Source: UBA8653 sp963978155
GTDB lineage: Bacteria > Planctomycetota > Phycisphaerae > Phycisphaerales > SM1A02
NCBI GenBank assembly: GCA_963978155.1
Contig: CAXBRK010000026.1
Span: forward strand, 1 to 23,230
Direction: 5' to 3'
Length of the DNA: 23,230 nucleotides
In this document: positions 14,030-21,717 of the stretch, in pieces
Layout: the number at the start of each line of letters is the position of its first letter
Numbering within the stretch: position 1 is the first letter of the stretch
Translations under genes and position numbers: made by a program
The notes under the pieces: generated by a model
Seen by the model: only the letters and a program-made list of their open reading frames with translations
Database searches by the model: none
Told to the model about the DNA's origin: nothing

Positions 14030-14779
14030 TCAGCGCAACGCGGCTTGGGCATGCTCCACCGCCGCGCGGAACATGCGCTGCCCGGTGGTGGTGGCGGAGG
14101 CAGGACGTCGGGTCCAAGCAGGGTGCTGTGAATGCCGCGTCCAACGTTCTGGGTGAGGCATCAAGCCCAGCAACAACCCAGTGGGATCGCAGATCCCCGC
14201 GATGGCCTCGTCTGAGCCGTTGAAATTGTCTTGGTACCGCACCGCAACCTGTTGGTCATCCACCAAGCGAGACACCGTTTCTGCACTGGCAACAAATCGA
14301 CCTTCACCATGAGCGCTGGGCAGTTCGTGCCCATCTTCTGCGGCAAGATCTTTCGTCCAAATACACCGACTATCGGGAAAATCCACGCCGGTCCAGCGAT
14401 CCTCGAACCGCCCTGAGACGTTCGGCGCCAGAGCCACTTCGGGACGGGACGGGGCCGGTCCAGGGAGCAAGCCGCACTGGACCGCGGTTTGAAAACCATT
14501 GCATGGGGCGATCATGGGGACCCCCCGGTCCAACAAGCGAGACAACACCGGAACAACCCGCTCGCGCATCAACGCGGCTTTGATTCGACCAGCCGCAACG
14601 GCATCGCCATACGCGAACCCGCCAGGAAGGCCCACGAGTTCCGCGCCATCAAGTGCTTCTGGCGCATCCAAAATGCTGTGCAACTGCACCGTTTGGCAAG
14701 AAGCTCCTGCGTCCTCGAATGCTTGCGCCAGTTCGAGATCGCAGTTGGTCCCTGAAGTCACAATCACCATGGCTTGCAT
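14030..14779 (-). CDS. purQ: Phosphoribosylformylglycinamidine synthase, glutaminase subunit PurQ
   Basis: The class I glutamine amidotransferase that supplies ammonia to PurL for FGAM synthesis in purine biosynthesis; 249 aa. The nucleophile is Cys93 in APCNGFQ, and the triad His209 and Glu211 lie in LMPHPERW. GLPGGFAYGDAVAAGRIKA (50-68) is the conserved PurQ signature. The start is ATG 14779: a perfect AAGGAGG ends 7 nt before it and overlaps the purSL TAA stop, so the genes are tightly coupled (12-nt gap). Downstream on the minus strand a weak stem (ACCCC/GGGGT near 14000) followed by T-rich sequence may be a terminator. Confidence 0.95.
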   Translation of the reverse strand: MQAMVIVTSGTNCDLELAQAFEDAGASCQTVQLHSILDAPEALDGAELVGLPGGFAYGDAVAAGRIKAALMRERVVPVLSRLLDRGVPMIAPCNGFQTAVQCGLLPGPAPSRPEVALAPNVSGRFEDRWTGVDFPDSRCIWTKDLAAEDGHELPSAHGEGRFVASAETVSRLVDDQQVAVRYQDNFNGSDEAIAGICDPTGLLLGLMPHPERWTRHSQHPAWTRRPASATTTGQRMFRAAVEHAQAALR

Positions 14780-14791
14780 CAACCGGCCTCC

Positions 14792-17701
14792 TTACCAATC
14801 CAGCGGCGCGAGCCAACGCTGCCGCAGTGCATCCAAACTCTCTTCCATGCCCAACGCGGGAACTCGAAGAACACCGTCTTCGTGAACGCGACCCACCACA
14901 GCGTGGGGGGCATCACCCAAGGCCGCAACCACAGCATCCACATGTTCCGGGGCAACCTCGAGGAGATATCGAGAAGGTGTTTCTGCAAATGCAGTCACCA
15001 TGGGATGCGCGGCATCTCCGGGAACCGCAGCCAGATCAAGCTCGATGCCCAAGCGGCCCGCGAAGCCCATTTCTGCGGCAGCCACCAACAGGCCACCTTC
15101 GCTCAAATCGTGAGCAGAGCACACACCACTTGTGCGAATGGCCCGGGCGACCGCTTTGGCATTGGCAGGGCCAGCCTGAAGGTCGAGCAGAGGAATTTCC
15201 CCTGAGCCGCCAGGCAGAATTCCGCCGGCCAGTTCGGTCACATGTGCTCCACCAAGATCGGCGGTGGTGACTCCCACCAGCATCAACACATTCCCAGCTG
15301 ACTTGGCGTCCATGGAGGTCACGAAGCGCTCGGCTTCGACCGGCGCGAAACCGCTGATCAAGAGCGTGGGCGGGATGCGAATCACATCACCTTCTTCCGT
15401 CCGGAACTGGTTGTTCAGAGAGTCTTTGCCGGAGATGAAGGGCGCGCCGTAAGCCGTGGCCCCGTCGTAACACGCGAGCGAAGCTCGGACCAATTCACCC
15501 ATGCGCACTTCGTCGTCACAGCCTGGCCAACAGAAGTTGTCCAAGATGGCGATCCGCTCGGGATCAGCTCCGGTGCAAACCAAATTCCGAACGCATTCGT
15601 CGATTGCCGCCAAACCCATGCGATACGGATCCGCACACCAAGCGGTGGCCAGACCATTGGCAATCGCCAAACCGCGTTCCGAGCCGGGGACCGGACGCAC
15701 CACCGCAGCATTGCCTGGCCCGTCGGCATGGGGGCCCACCAATGGTTTGGCGACCGAACCGCCTTGCACTTCGTGGTCGTACTGCCGAATGATCCAGTGC
15801 TTGGAAGCCAAGTTCGGATGGCCCACCAGTCCGGAAAGCAGATTGGCCGCATCCGGCGCGTGGTCCAGGGTTGCCGGAACCGGTGGGGTTGCAAACGTGG
15901 CTTCACGCTCGAGCCGTGGAATGCCGTCGTGCAAGAAGGACATGGGAAGACGGCCGACTTCCACGTCGTGGTGACGCAAGATCAATTCGCGATCTGGCGT
16001 GCCAAACACACCAAGATCACACCACTCCACGTCATGACGAGTGCAGATGTCGGCGAAGGCTTCGATATTTTCTTCCGGAACCGCCAGGACCATGCGCTCT
16101 TGCGCCTCACTGATCCAAATTTCGGTGGGCGTCAAACCATCGTATTTCAGAGGCGCCCGTTCCAACTGAACTTCGGCACCAAGCTCTTCTCCCATCTCGC
16201 CGATCGCACTGGAGAATCCGCCGGCACCGCAATCGGTCATGGCCCGGAACAAACATCCTGCGTCGTGGTCCCGCGCTTCAAGCAAAGCGTCGAGGAACTT
16301 TTTCTCAACAATTGGATTTCCAATTTGCACCGCATGACTGAACTCATCGGCGTGGGTGTCCGACAATTCCGCCGAAGAGAATGTTGCGCCGTGAATGCCA
16401 TCTCGGCCGGTGCGGCCGCCAACCGCAATGATGCGGTCGCCCGGCTTGGGATCACCATGCACAAAAGCACGAGGCATCACCCCAACCACGCCGCAGAACA
16501 CAAGCGGGTTACCGACGTGCCGATCATCGAACCACACCCCCCCGTTCAATGTGGGGATACCCATACGGTTGCCGTAGTCACGCACCCCGGCGACCACCTG
16601 TTGCAAGATGCGTCGCGGAGGCAAGCAGCCGGAAGGTACGTCTGCCAAATCAGGGTCGGCCACGCAGAAGACATCGGTGGCGGCAATGGGCTTGGCCCCA
16701 AGACCCGTCCCGATGACATCGCGGATGCACCCGCCGATTCCAGTGGCGGCACCGCCATACGGCTCGATTGCGCTGGGGTGGTTGTGGGTTTCAACTTTGA
16801 AGCACACCGCGTGGTCGTCATCAAAAGCCACCACGCCTGAGTTGTCGACAAACACCGAAAGCAACCAATCGGCACCCTCACTGATCATGCGGTTGGTGGG
16901 CGCGGCCACGAGGTTGGCGAGGAGATTTTCGATGGTGTGCGAACCATCTTCATTTTGGGTGACCCCTTCGCGTTCGCCTGCAGGCATCTCGCCTTCGTAC
17001 CGAACCCGACTCTTCAGCGTTTTGTGAACGCAGTGCTCGCTCCAAGTTTGGGCGAGAGTCTCCAACTCAATTTCACGAGGATTGCGACCCAACTTTTGAT
17101 AACGGTCGCGGATCTCGCGCATTTCCTCCAACGACAAGAACAAGTGGGCTTCACGCGACAACTGCATCAACGCAGCGTCGTCAAGACCAATCAGCGCCAC
17201 TTCACGAACTTCAAATTCTCGGGGAGGCGCGACCCGGAAGGCTTCGGGATGGAGCGGCGCATCGTGAACTTCTTGAATCACTTCGTTCGCGAGGGCTCGG
17301 CGGGCCAAGTCCGAAGCGGCGGCTGGATCATGGGACGCAAAGTCGTAGCGGGTGCCGGTGCGAACATTGGGCGAAGAGCCCAACAAACGTTGGGCGGCAA
17401 ATTCCACCGCCTCAGCTTCGGGATCGGTGACCCCAGGACGAGGATGCACTTCGATGACTGTTCCCGCAACTGGTGCGACCCCAACCACGGCATTTTCGGT
17501 GACGGGATCGCACAACAGGTCTTCGATCAACCGCTCAATGGCCGGTTGATCAAGATCCCCTTCCAAGAGATACACCGAGGCGACTTCAACGTGCTCGGGA
17601 ACGGGCAAACCAAGTGCTTCTGCTTCAGAACGTACGTGTCGAGAACGTGGATCTTGATCCGGTTGCAGGGATCGGACTTCAACGCGATGCACTTGGGGCA
17701 T
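14792..17701 (-). CDS. purL: Phosphoribosylformylglycinamidine synthase with fused tandem PurS domains (PurSL)
   Basis: The ATP-dependent synthetase subunit of FGAM synthase; 969 aa, against about 740 for stand-alone PurL. Residues 1-75 (HRVEVRSLQPDQDPRSRHV through LIEDLLCDPVTENAVVG) and 80-147 (VIEVHPRPGVTDPEAEAVE through ARRALANEVIQEVH) each resemble PurS. PurL proper starts near 185, with QTWSEHCVHKT (218-228), HNHPSAIEPYGGAATGIGG, GRTGRDGIHGATFSS and MTDCGAGGFSSAIGEM. The start ATG 17701 has GAGGAG 5-6 nt upstream. The open frame to 18367 is antisense to rnhA and is not homologous. It forms the complete enzyme with purQ downstream and diverges from rnhA. Confidence 0.96.
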   Translation of the reverse strand: MPQVHRVEVRSLQPDQDPRSRHVRSEAEALGLPVPEHVEVASVYLLEGDLDQPAIERLIEDLLCDPVTENAVVGVAPVAGTVIEVHPRPGVTDPEAEAVEFAAQRLLGSSPNVRTGTRYDFASHDPAAASDLARRALANEVIQEVHDAPLHPEAFRVAPPREFEVREVALIGLDDAALMQLSREAHLFLSLEEMREIRDRYQKLGRNPREIELETLAQTWSEHCVHKTLKSRVRYEGEMPAGEREGVTQNEDGSHTIENLLANLVAAPTNRMISEGADWLLSVFVDNSGVVAFDDDHAVCFKVETHNHPSAIEPYGGAATGIGGCIRDVIGTGLGAKPIAATDVFCVADPDLADVPSGCLPPRRILQQVVAGVRDYGNRMGIPTLNGGVWFDDRHVGNPLVFCGVVGVMPRAFVHGDPKPGDRIIAVGGRTGRDGIHGATFSSAELSDTHADEFSHAVQIGNPIVEKKFLDALLEARDHDAGCLFRAMTDCGAGGFSSAIGEMGEELGAEVQLERAPLKYDGLTPTEIWISEAQERMVLAVPEENIEAFADICTRHDVEWCDLGVFGTPDRELILRHHDVEVGRLPMSFLHDGIPRLEREATFATPPVPATLDHAPDAANLLSGLVGHPNLASKHWIIRQYDHEVQGGSVAKPLVGPHADGPGNAAVVRPVPGSERGLAIANGLATAWCADPYRMGLAAIDECVRNLVCTGADPERIAILDNFCWPGCDDEVRMGELVRASLACYDGATAYGAPFISGKDSLNNQFRTEEGDVIRIPPTLLISGFAPVEAERFVTSMDAKSAGNVLMLVGVTTADLGGAHVTELAGGILPGGSGEIPLLDLQAGPANAKAVARAIRTSGVCSAHDLSEGGLLVAAAEMGFAGRLGIELDLAAVPGDAAHPMVTAFAETPSRYLLEVAPEHVDAVVAALGDAPHAVVGRVHEDGVLRVPALGMEESLDALRQRWLAPLDW

Positions 17702-17773
17702 GGGGGCTCCTCGAGGAAGCAAGAATCCTACGAAATCAAACAGATCCTTGGCGCGGCGTACACTGGACGCACC

Positions 17774-18226
17774 ATGCAAGAAGTGCTGCTGTACACCGAT
17801 GGTGCTTGCTCTGGAAACCCTGGCCCCGGAGGCTGGGCGTGGGTGCGCCTCGAAGGAGAGCGCCAGCAGGAAGCCAGTGGCGCTGACGCCACAACCACCA
17901 ACCAGCGGATGGAGCTCGAGGCGGCCGCCGAAGGGTTGGAGGCCTTGACGGAACCTGCCAACGTACGCTTGATCTCCGACAGCAAGTACGTGGTCCAAGG
18001 GCTGAACGAATGGATGGATGGCTGGATTCGAAACGGCTGGCGCAACGCTTCCCGAAAGCCTGTGGCCAATCAAGACCTGTGGCAACGCTTGCAAACGCAA
18101 CGCGAACGCCATCAACTCACCGCCGAATGGACCCGCGGCCATGCTGGCAACACCCACAACGAACGTTGCGATCAACTGGCCGTGGCGGCCATTGAGCAAC
18201 TTCGGTCCGGTGGAGGGGCGTGTTGA
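17774..18226 (+). CDS. rnhA: Ribonuclease HI
   Basis: Degrades the RNA strand of RNA-DNA hybrids; 150 aa, normal length. The catalytic carboxylates are Asp9 (YTDGACSGNPGPGGWA), Glu47 (QRMELEA), Asp69 (ISDSKYV) and Asp133, with His123 in RGHAGNTHNERCD. The basic-protrusion segment with Trp residues (EWMDGWIRNGWRN, 79-91) is present. The start ATG 17774 lies in a 72-nt divergent gap with purSL; TACACT at 17759-17764 is a possible -10. Its TGA overlaps the ATG of the next gene by one base, so it heads a rightward unit that reaches rpsL-rpsG. Confidence 0.96.
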   Translation: MQEVLLYTDGACSGNPGPGGWAWVRLEGERQQEASGADATTTNQRMELEAAAEGLEALTEPANVRLISDSKYVVQGLNEWMDGWIRNGWRNASRKPVANQDLWQRLQTQRERHQLTAEWTRGHAGNTHNERCDQLAVAAIEQLRSGGGAC

Positions 18227-19251
18227 TGTTCGGGCATTTGGGCGTTGCCGGAACCACACTCGCAACGTTGCTCTGGGGAGGCACCCCCTGGCAAGATGCT
18301 CCAAGCAGTCCCCCGCTGACGTTCCGCATGGAAGGCACCGTGGCGTTCCGACCCGAGGACACCCCAAAGGACCAATTTGTGGTTTTTGGGGCCGGCCACG
18401 AAATCCAAGACACTCTGGACATCCCCCAGCCCCCTCCCGGCGGTCGTTTGCTGTTGGTTCTGGATGCCATCCCCGTTCTGGGGGAAGACGGATTGCCCGT
18501 CGACAACTGGACCCGCCCCGCCCGGGTCGTGGCCGAGACCCCCTCTGGAGATTTGGAACTGATTCGAGCGATGACCGGCTACGGCGCCGGGGGACGCTTC
18601 GTCCAAGACATCACCGCGCTCGCCCCAGCCCTTGGCCAGCGCTGCAGGCTCAAAGCGGCCCTGGCGGGATATCCGAAGGTGCCCACTTGGTCACTGAGGG
18701 TCCAGCTGGTCACCGAAGAAGAAGGTGCAGGCCACCGCAATCCAGATTTCTGCCAGCCGCTGTGGCTTGAAGAGGTCATGCGTCCCGGCAGTTCCGTTGC
18801 CCAGACCATCACCATCCCTGAGGGCGTTCGGGCCCCTCGAATCATGTTGCGGTCCACGGGTCACTCCGCCACCGGTTCGGCGTACCACGAGTTTGTGTCA
18901 TTGACCCACGTGGTCCGAGTGGATGGTCAAGAAGTGGCTCGATTTCGACCCTGGCGGGAAGACGGAGGCACCACACGGCGCCTGAATCCATCCGCCGGTA
19001 GGCCAGATCCGTCGAATCCCGGCCTCCTTGCCTCCGATTTGGACCGTTCAGGCTGGGTCCCCGGGCAGAAAGTGGAGCCCCGGATCCTCCCCTTGCCCGA
19101 ATTGACCCCCGGCCCCCACACCGTGACCCTGGAACTGCTCGCGACCACCCCGCAAATGGACCGGAATCAGCCTATTGAGGGGTACTGGATGCAATCGGCG
19201 GCGGTTGTGGCGGACGATGAAGTCCTTGCCCCATCGCCCGGGACCCGCTAA
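18226..19251 (+). CDS. PNGase F-like two-domain protein
   Basis: A 341-aa protein with a weak N-terminal hydrophobic stretch (VAGTTLATLLW), possibly a signal peptide. Residues 109-165 (LIRAMTGYG, FVQDITALAPAL, LRVQLV) match the pattern of the PNGase F N-terminal jelly roll. Residues 205-305 match its C-terminal jelly roll: RIMLRSTGH, HEFVSLTHVVRVDGQEV, PWRED, DRSGWVPG, ELTPGPHTVTLEL. PNGase F removes N-linked glycans, and relatives occur in several Bacteroidota and Planctomycetota. The cysteines of the usual DC and GWCPG motifs are absent here (ED, GWVPG). GGAGGGG precedes ATG 18226. The fold is likely; glycan-releasing activity is not shown. Confidence 0.72.
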   Translation: MFGHLGVAGTTLATLLWGGTPWQDAPSSPPLTFRMEGTVAFRPEDTPKDQFVVFGAGHEIQDTLDIPQPPPGGRLLLVLDAIPVLGEDGLPVDNWTRPARVVAETPSGDLELIRAMTGYGAGGRFVQDITALAPALGQRCRLKAALAGYPKVPTWSLRVQLVTEEEGAGHRNPDFCQPLWLEEVMRPGSSVAQTITIPEGVRAPRIMLRSTGHSATGSAYHEFVSLTHVVRVDGQEVARFRPWREDGGTTRRLNPSAGRPDPSNPGLLASDLDRSGWVPGQKVEPRILPLPELTPGPHTVTLELLATTPQMDRNQPIEGYWMQSAAVVADDEVLAPSPGTR

Positions 19252-19260
19252 ACTTGGCGA

Positions 19261-19295
19261 CTCGCCCCATGTCGGGGCAGCTCCCGAGATTTTTT
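19261..19295 (+). promoter_or_regulatory. Hairpin and T-run in the rpsL leader
   Basis: The 44-nt gap before rpsL holds GCCCC/GGGGC (19264-19278, loop ATGTC), optionally enclosed by CTC/GAG (19261-19263 with 19286-19288), then six T at 19290-19295 that touch the rpsL ATG. This resembles a weak terminator or attenuator, and it leaves rpsL without a Shine-Dalgarno. Confidence 0.4.
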
Positions 19296-19673
19296 ATGCC
19301 AACCACCAACCAACTCATTCGCCGTCCCCGCGAGCAGCAGTACTCCACTTCCAAGTCACGCGACTTGAAGAACTGTCCGCAGCGTCGAGGTGTCTGCCTC
19401 CAAGTGCGGACCGTGACCCCCAAGAAGCCAAACTCCGCGCTTCGAAAGGTTTGCCGGGTTCGTCTTTCCAACGGCAATGAAGTGACGGCGTACATCGGTG
19501 GCGAAGGCCACAACTTGCAAGAACACTCCATCGTGCTGGTGCGTGGTGGCCGGGTTCGTGACCTTCCTGGTGTGCGATACCACGTGGTTCGCGGAGCACT
19601 CGACACCTTGGGCGTCGACGCCCGACGCAACGGCCGCTCCAAGTACGGCGCGAAGAAGCCGAAGGCCAAGTAA
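19296..19673 (+). CDS. rpsL: 30S ribosomal protein S12
   Basis: A decoding-centre protein of the small subunit; 125 aa, normal length. It begins MPTTNQLIRRPRE and carries the invariant VTPKKPNSALRKV, GEGHNLQEHSIVLVRGGRVRDLPGVRYHVVRG and the basic end RSKYGAKKPKAK. The lysine in PKKPNSA (Lys43 in E. coli numbering) is the wild-type residue, so no classical streptomycin-resistance change is seen there. The start ATG 19296 directly follows a six-T run. An upstream ATG at 19254 is in frame but adds a non-homologous leader. It is 44 nt after the PNGase F-like gene and 99 nt before rpsG. Confidence 0.99.
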   Translation: MPTTNQLIRRPREQQYSTSKSRDLKNCPQRRGVCLQVRTVTPKKPNSALRKVCRVRLSNGNEVTAYIGGEGHNLQEHSIVLVRGGRVRDLPGVRYHVVRGALDTLGVDARRNGRSKYGAKKPKAK

Positions 19674-19772
19674 TCAATCCACTCTTTTTCATTTCCCTTC
19701 AAACACAAACTGGGGCCAGTAATCGCCACACGCGGCGGTGAACGACTTTGAAAGCAGGCCCGGAGGACTCCA

Positions 19773-20267
19773 ATGGCTGGACGTATTACCAAAAGTGAAG
19801 ATCAACTTCGTCCCGACCCACGCTACGGCGACAAGGTCGTTTCGAAATTCGTGAACTGCATCATGCTCGGCGGACGCAAGACCGCTGCCGAAGGCTGCCT
19901 CTATGGCGCCTTTGACATGATCGACGGTCGCTTGCAAAAAGAACGCCCCGAAGGTCTCCCCGCGGATGCCATCGGCGTCTTCCACCAAGCTCTGGAAAAC
20001 GTGAAGCCCAACGTCGAAGTCCGTTCCAAGCGGGTCGGCGGTGCGAACTACCAGGTCCCCGTCCCGGTGACCCAACGACGACGCCAATCCTTGGCGTTCC
20101 GCTGGATCATTCAAGCAGCCCGCTCGGAGAAGGGTCGCCCCATGGCCCAACGGCTCGCCAAAGAGCTCTGGGATGCCGCCCGCAACGAAGGCAAAGCCGT
20201 CAGCGTGCGTGAGCAAACCCACCGCATGGCCGAAGCCAACCGGGCGTTCGCCCACTTTGCCCGCTAA
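19773..20267 (+). CDS. rpsG: 30S ribosomal protein S7
   Basis: The primary assembly protein of the 30S head; 164 aa, slightly longer than the usual ~156. The family core is clear: DPRYGDKVVSKFVNCIMLGGRKTAAEG, ALENVKPNVEVRSKRVGGANYQVPVPV and the C-terminal REQTHRMAEANRAFAHFAR. GGAGG lies about 6 nt before ATG 19773. The 99-nt gap after rpsL is close in size to the E. coli S12-S7 gap that binds S7 for autoregulation, but I could not confirm a matching structure. fusA and tuf do not follow; an intrinsic terminator ends the unit. Confidence 0.99.
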   Translation: MAGRITKSEDQLRPDPRYGDKVVSKFVNCIMLGGRKTAAEGCLYGAFDMIDGRLQKERPEGLPADAIGVFHQALENVKPNVEVRSKRVGGANYQVPVPVTQRRRQSLAFRWIIQAARSEKGRPMAQRLAKELWDAARNEGKAVSVREQTHRMAEANRAFAHFAR

Positions 20268-20305
20268 GCGGGAAAGTGCTCGCAACACCCTCATTTTGAA
20301 CTTCT

Positions 20306-20338
20306 CCCGGGACGCCTCTGGCGTCCCGGGCTTTGTTT
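20306..20338 (+). terminator. Intrinsic terminator after rpsG
   Basis: A perfect 11-bp stem (CCCGGGACGCC/GGCGTCCCGGG) with a 3-nt loop TCT, followed by CTTTGTTT. It lies 38 nt after the rpsG stop and 27 nt before the next start codon, so it separates the ribosomal unit from the E1 enzyme gene. Confidence 0.93.
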
Positions 20339-20365
20339 CACCCCCCATCGCCTAGGCTCCCCTCC

Positions 20366-21457
20366 ATGACCGTGCATCGGTACCACCGCCAAACCTTGCT
20401 CGAAGGCATTGGGACTGAAGGCCAAGAACGACTCCGGTCCGCTTCGGTGCTGGTGGCTGGAGTAGGTGCGCTGGGCTGTGCGGTGGCCGATCATTTGGTC
20501 CGGGCCGGCATCGGACATCTTCGACTGATCGACCGAGATCTCGTCGAGCCAACCAACCTCCAACGGCAATGTTTGTTCGCGGAGGATGATGTGGGATCGC
20601 CCAAAGCCGCCGCGGCCGCCGCCCGGCTCCAAGCCATCAACCACGAAGTGCAACTGGATGTGGTGGTGGATGACCTCCGGCCCGCAGTCGCCAATGACAT
20701 GATTGCAGGCTGCGATGCCATCGCCGATGGGCTCGACAATTTTGCCACACGATTCCTCCTGAATGACTTGTCGGTGAAGTTTGGCTTGCCCTATGCCTAC
20801 GGCGGCGCGGTTGGCTACGAAGGCACCGCCGCATTGCTGAGGCCGTCGCCCAAACATCGGAAGCAACGCATCACACGGGAAATCTCGGAACATGAATCAG
20901 GGCCATGCCTGCGCTGCCTCGTTCCTGAAGCCCCGCCAGCCCATCACACCCCAACCTGTGATACCGCTGGAGTGTTGGCTCCCGTGGTGGCCGTGGTGGC
21001 CGGGCTCCAAGCCGCCGCATTGATCCAATATCTCGCGCACAGTGACCAATCCGTGCCGCAGGTCCTCACCCGCTTTGATGCTCGGGCGATGCGGATGCAT
21101 CAACTCGACATCAGCGGATCAAGACGTGAAGACTGTTCAACCTGCACGCAAGGTCAATTTGACGAGCTCGAGAACACCAACGGCAACCAGGCCACCACCA
21201 TTTGCGGACGCGACTTGATCCAACTGCTTCCCCCCGAGCCCAAGGCTACCGATCTGGACGCACTGCACCAACGGCTCTCGGACCACGGCTCCTTTGAACG
21301 CCAGACGTTCCTCCTTCGCGGCACGCTCGATGCTGAATTTGATGCGGAAGGGAAGCCAATCGGACTGACCGTGTTCTCAGATGGACGGGTGTTCGTGCAC
21401 GGCGCCGTGGACGCCACTCAAGCTCGCGCGGTCAACAACCGCTGGCTGGGGGGCTAA
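20366..21457 (+). CDS. thiF: ThiF/MoeB family E1-like adenylyltransferase
   Basis: Adenylates the C-terminal Gly of a ubiquitin-like sulfur carrier (ThiS or MoaD). 363 aa. The nucleotide site is VAGVGALGCAVADHL (30-44), then DRDLVEPTNLQRQ (56-68), Lys80, and DGLDNFATRFLLND (121-134). The zinc cysteines are Cys181/Cys184 (CLRC) and Cys257/Cys260 (CSTC). Cys198 (TCDTAGVLAP) sits where the family has its conserved reactive Cys. The C-terminal 85 residues include LTVFSDGRVFVHG, found in ThiF-type proteins, and end in GG. No thiS, moaD or rhodanese domain is nearby. The choice between ThiF and MoeB is unresolved; thiC in the window favours thiamine only weakly. The start ATG 20366 lacks a Shine-Dalgarno. 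Confidence 0.9.
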   Translation: MTVHRYHRQTLLEGIGTEGQERLRSASVLVAGVGALGCAVADHLVRAGIGHLRLIDRDLVEPTNLQRQCLFAEDDVGSPKAAAAAARLQAINHEVQLDVVVDDLRPAVANDMIAGCDAIADGLDNFATRFLLNDLSVKFGLPYAYGGAVGYEGTAALLRPSPKHRKQRITREISEHESGPCLRCLVPEAPPAHHTPTCDTAGVLAPVVAVVAGLQAAALIQYLAHSDQSVPQVLTRFDARAMRMHQLDISGSRREDCSTCTQGQFDELENTNGNQATTICGRDLIQLLPPEPKATDLDALHQRLSDHGSFERQTFLLRGTLDAEFDAEGKPIGLTVFSDGRVFVHGAVDATQARAVNNRWLGG

Positions 21458-21500
21458 CACGTTCAACAAAGGGACGGCGGAGACAGCGTGGATCAGACGA

Positions 21501-21638
21501 TCAGTCGCCGGAAGCAGCAAAACCGAAGTACGCCGCCGCGCCGATGCCCAGCCAAACCAAGCCCTTGACCAAGAAAAACACAAAGCCAGCGGCCATGAGG
21601 CGGCGGAACAGTGACGGTTGGACGGGGCAGCGGGACAT
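21501..21638 (-). CDS. Putative 45-residue membrane protein
   Basis: MSRCPVQPSLFRRLMAAGF begins the 45-aa product; then comes a hydrophobic helix, FVFFLVKGLVWLGIGAAAYFGF, and a short polar end. The Arg-Arg before the helix and the compact design are typical of real small inner-membrane proteins. I do not recognise a family. It converges with the E1 gene (43-nt gap) and diverges from the large exported protein at 21718. TAATAT lies 8 nt before ATG 21638 on the minus strand; if that is the -10, the mRNA would be almost leaderless. No ribosome binding site is seen. ATG 21596 is an alternative start. Confidence 0.5.
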   Translation of the reverse strand: MSRCPVQPSLFRRLMAAGFVFFLVKGLVWLGIGAAAYFGFAASGD

Positions 21639-21644
21639 CGTGGC

Positions 21645-21652
21645 AAATATTA
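21645..21652. promoter_or_regulatory. AT-rich candidate promoter element between divergent genes
   Basis: AAATATTA stands out in this GC-rich gap. Read leftward it gives TAATAT just before the 45-aa ORF; read rightward it gives AATATT or TATTAG about 65 nt before ATG 21718. No clear -35 is seen on either side. The rest of the 21458-21717 interval outside the small ORF shows nothing else I can support. Confidence 0.3.
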
Positions 21653-21717
21653 GCGGATTGAACGATCTCCCCTCCTTTTGGTTCGTAGGATTGTCTGTCT
21701 TCGAGGAGGAATCGTCC

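Noticed and set aside
13838..14131. 97-codon plus-strand ORF between rlmE and purQ
   Set aside because: It runs through the strong terminator at 13914-13953 and into purQ antisense, with no ribosome binding site.
15728..16840. 370-codon plus-strand ORF
   Set aside because: It is antisense to purSL, whose conserved PurL motifs cover the whole interval.
17702..18367. Upstream extension of purSL
   Set aside because: The frame is antisense to rnhA; ATG 17701 has a good ribosome binding site and begins the PurS-like domain.
19254..19295. 14-residue N-terminal extension of S12
   Set aside because: S12 proteins begin at MPTxNQL; the extension would translate the hairpin and T-run and is not conserved in the family.
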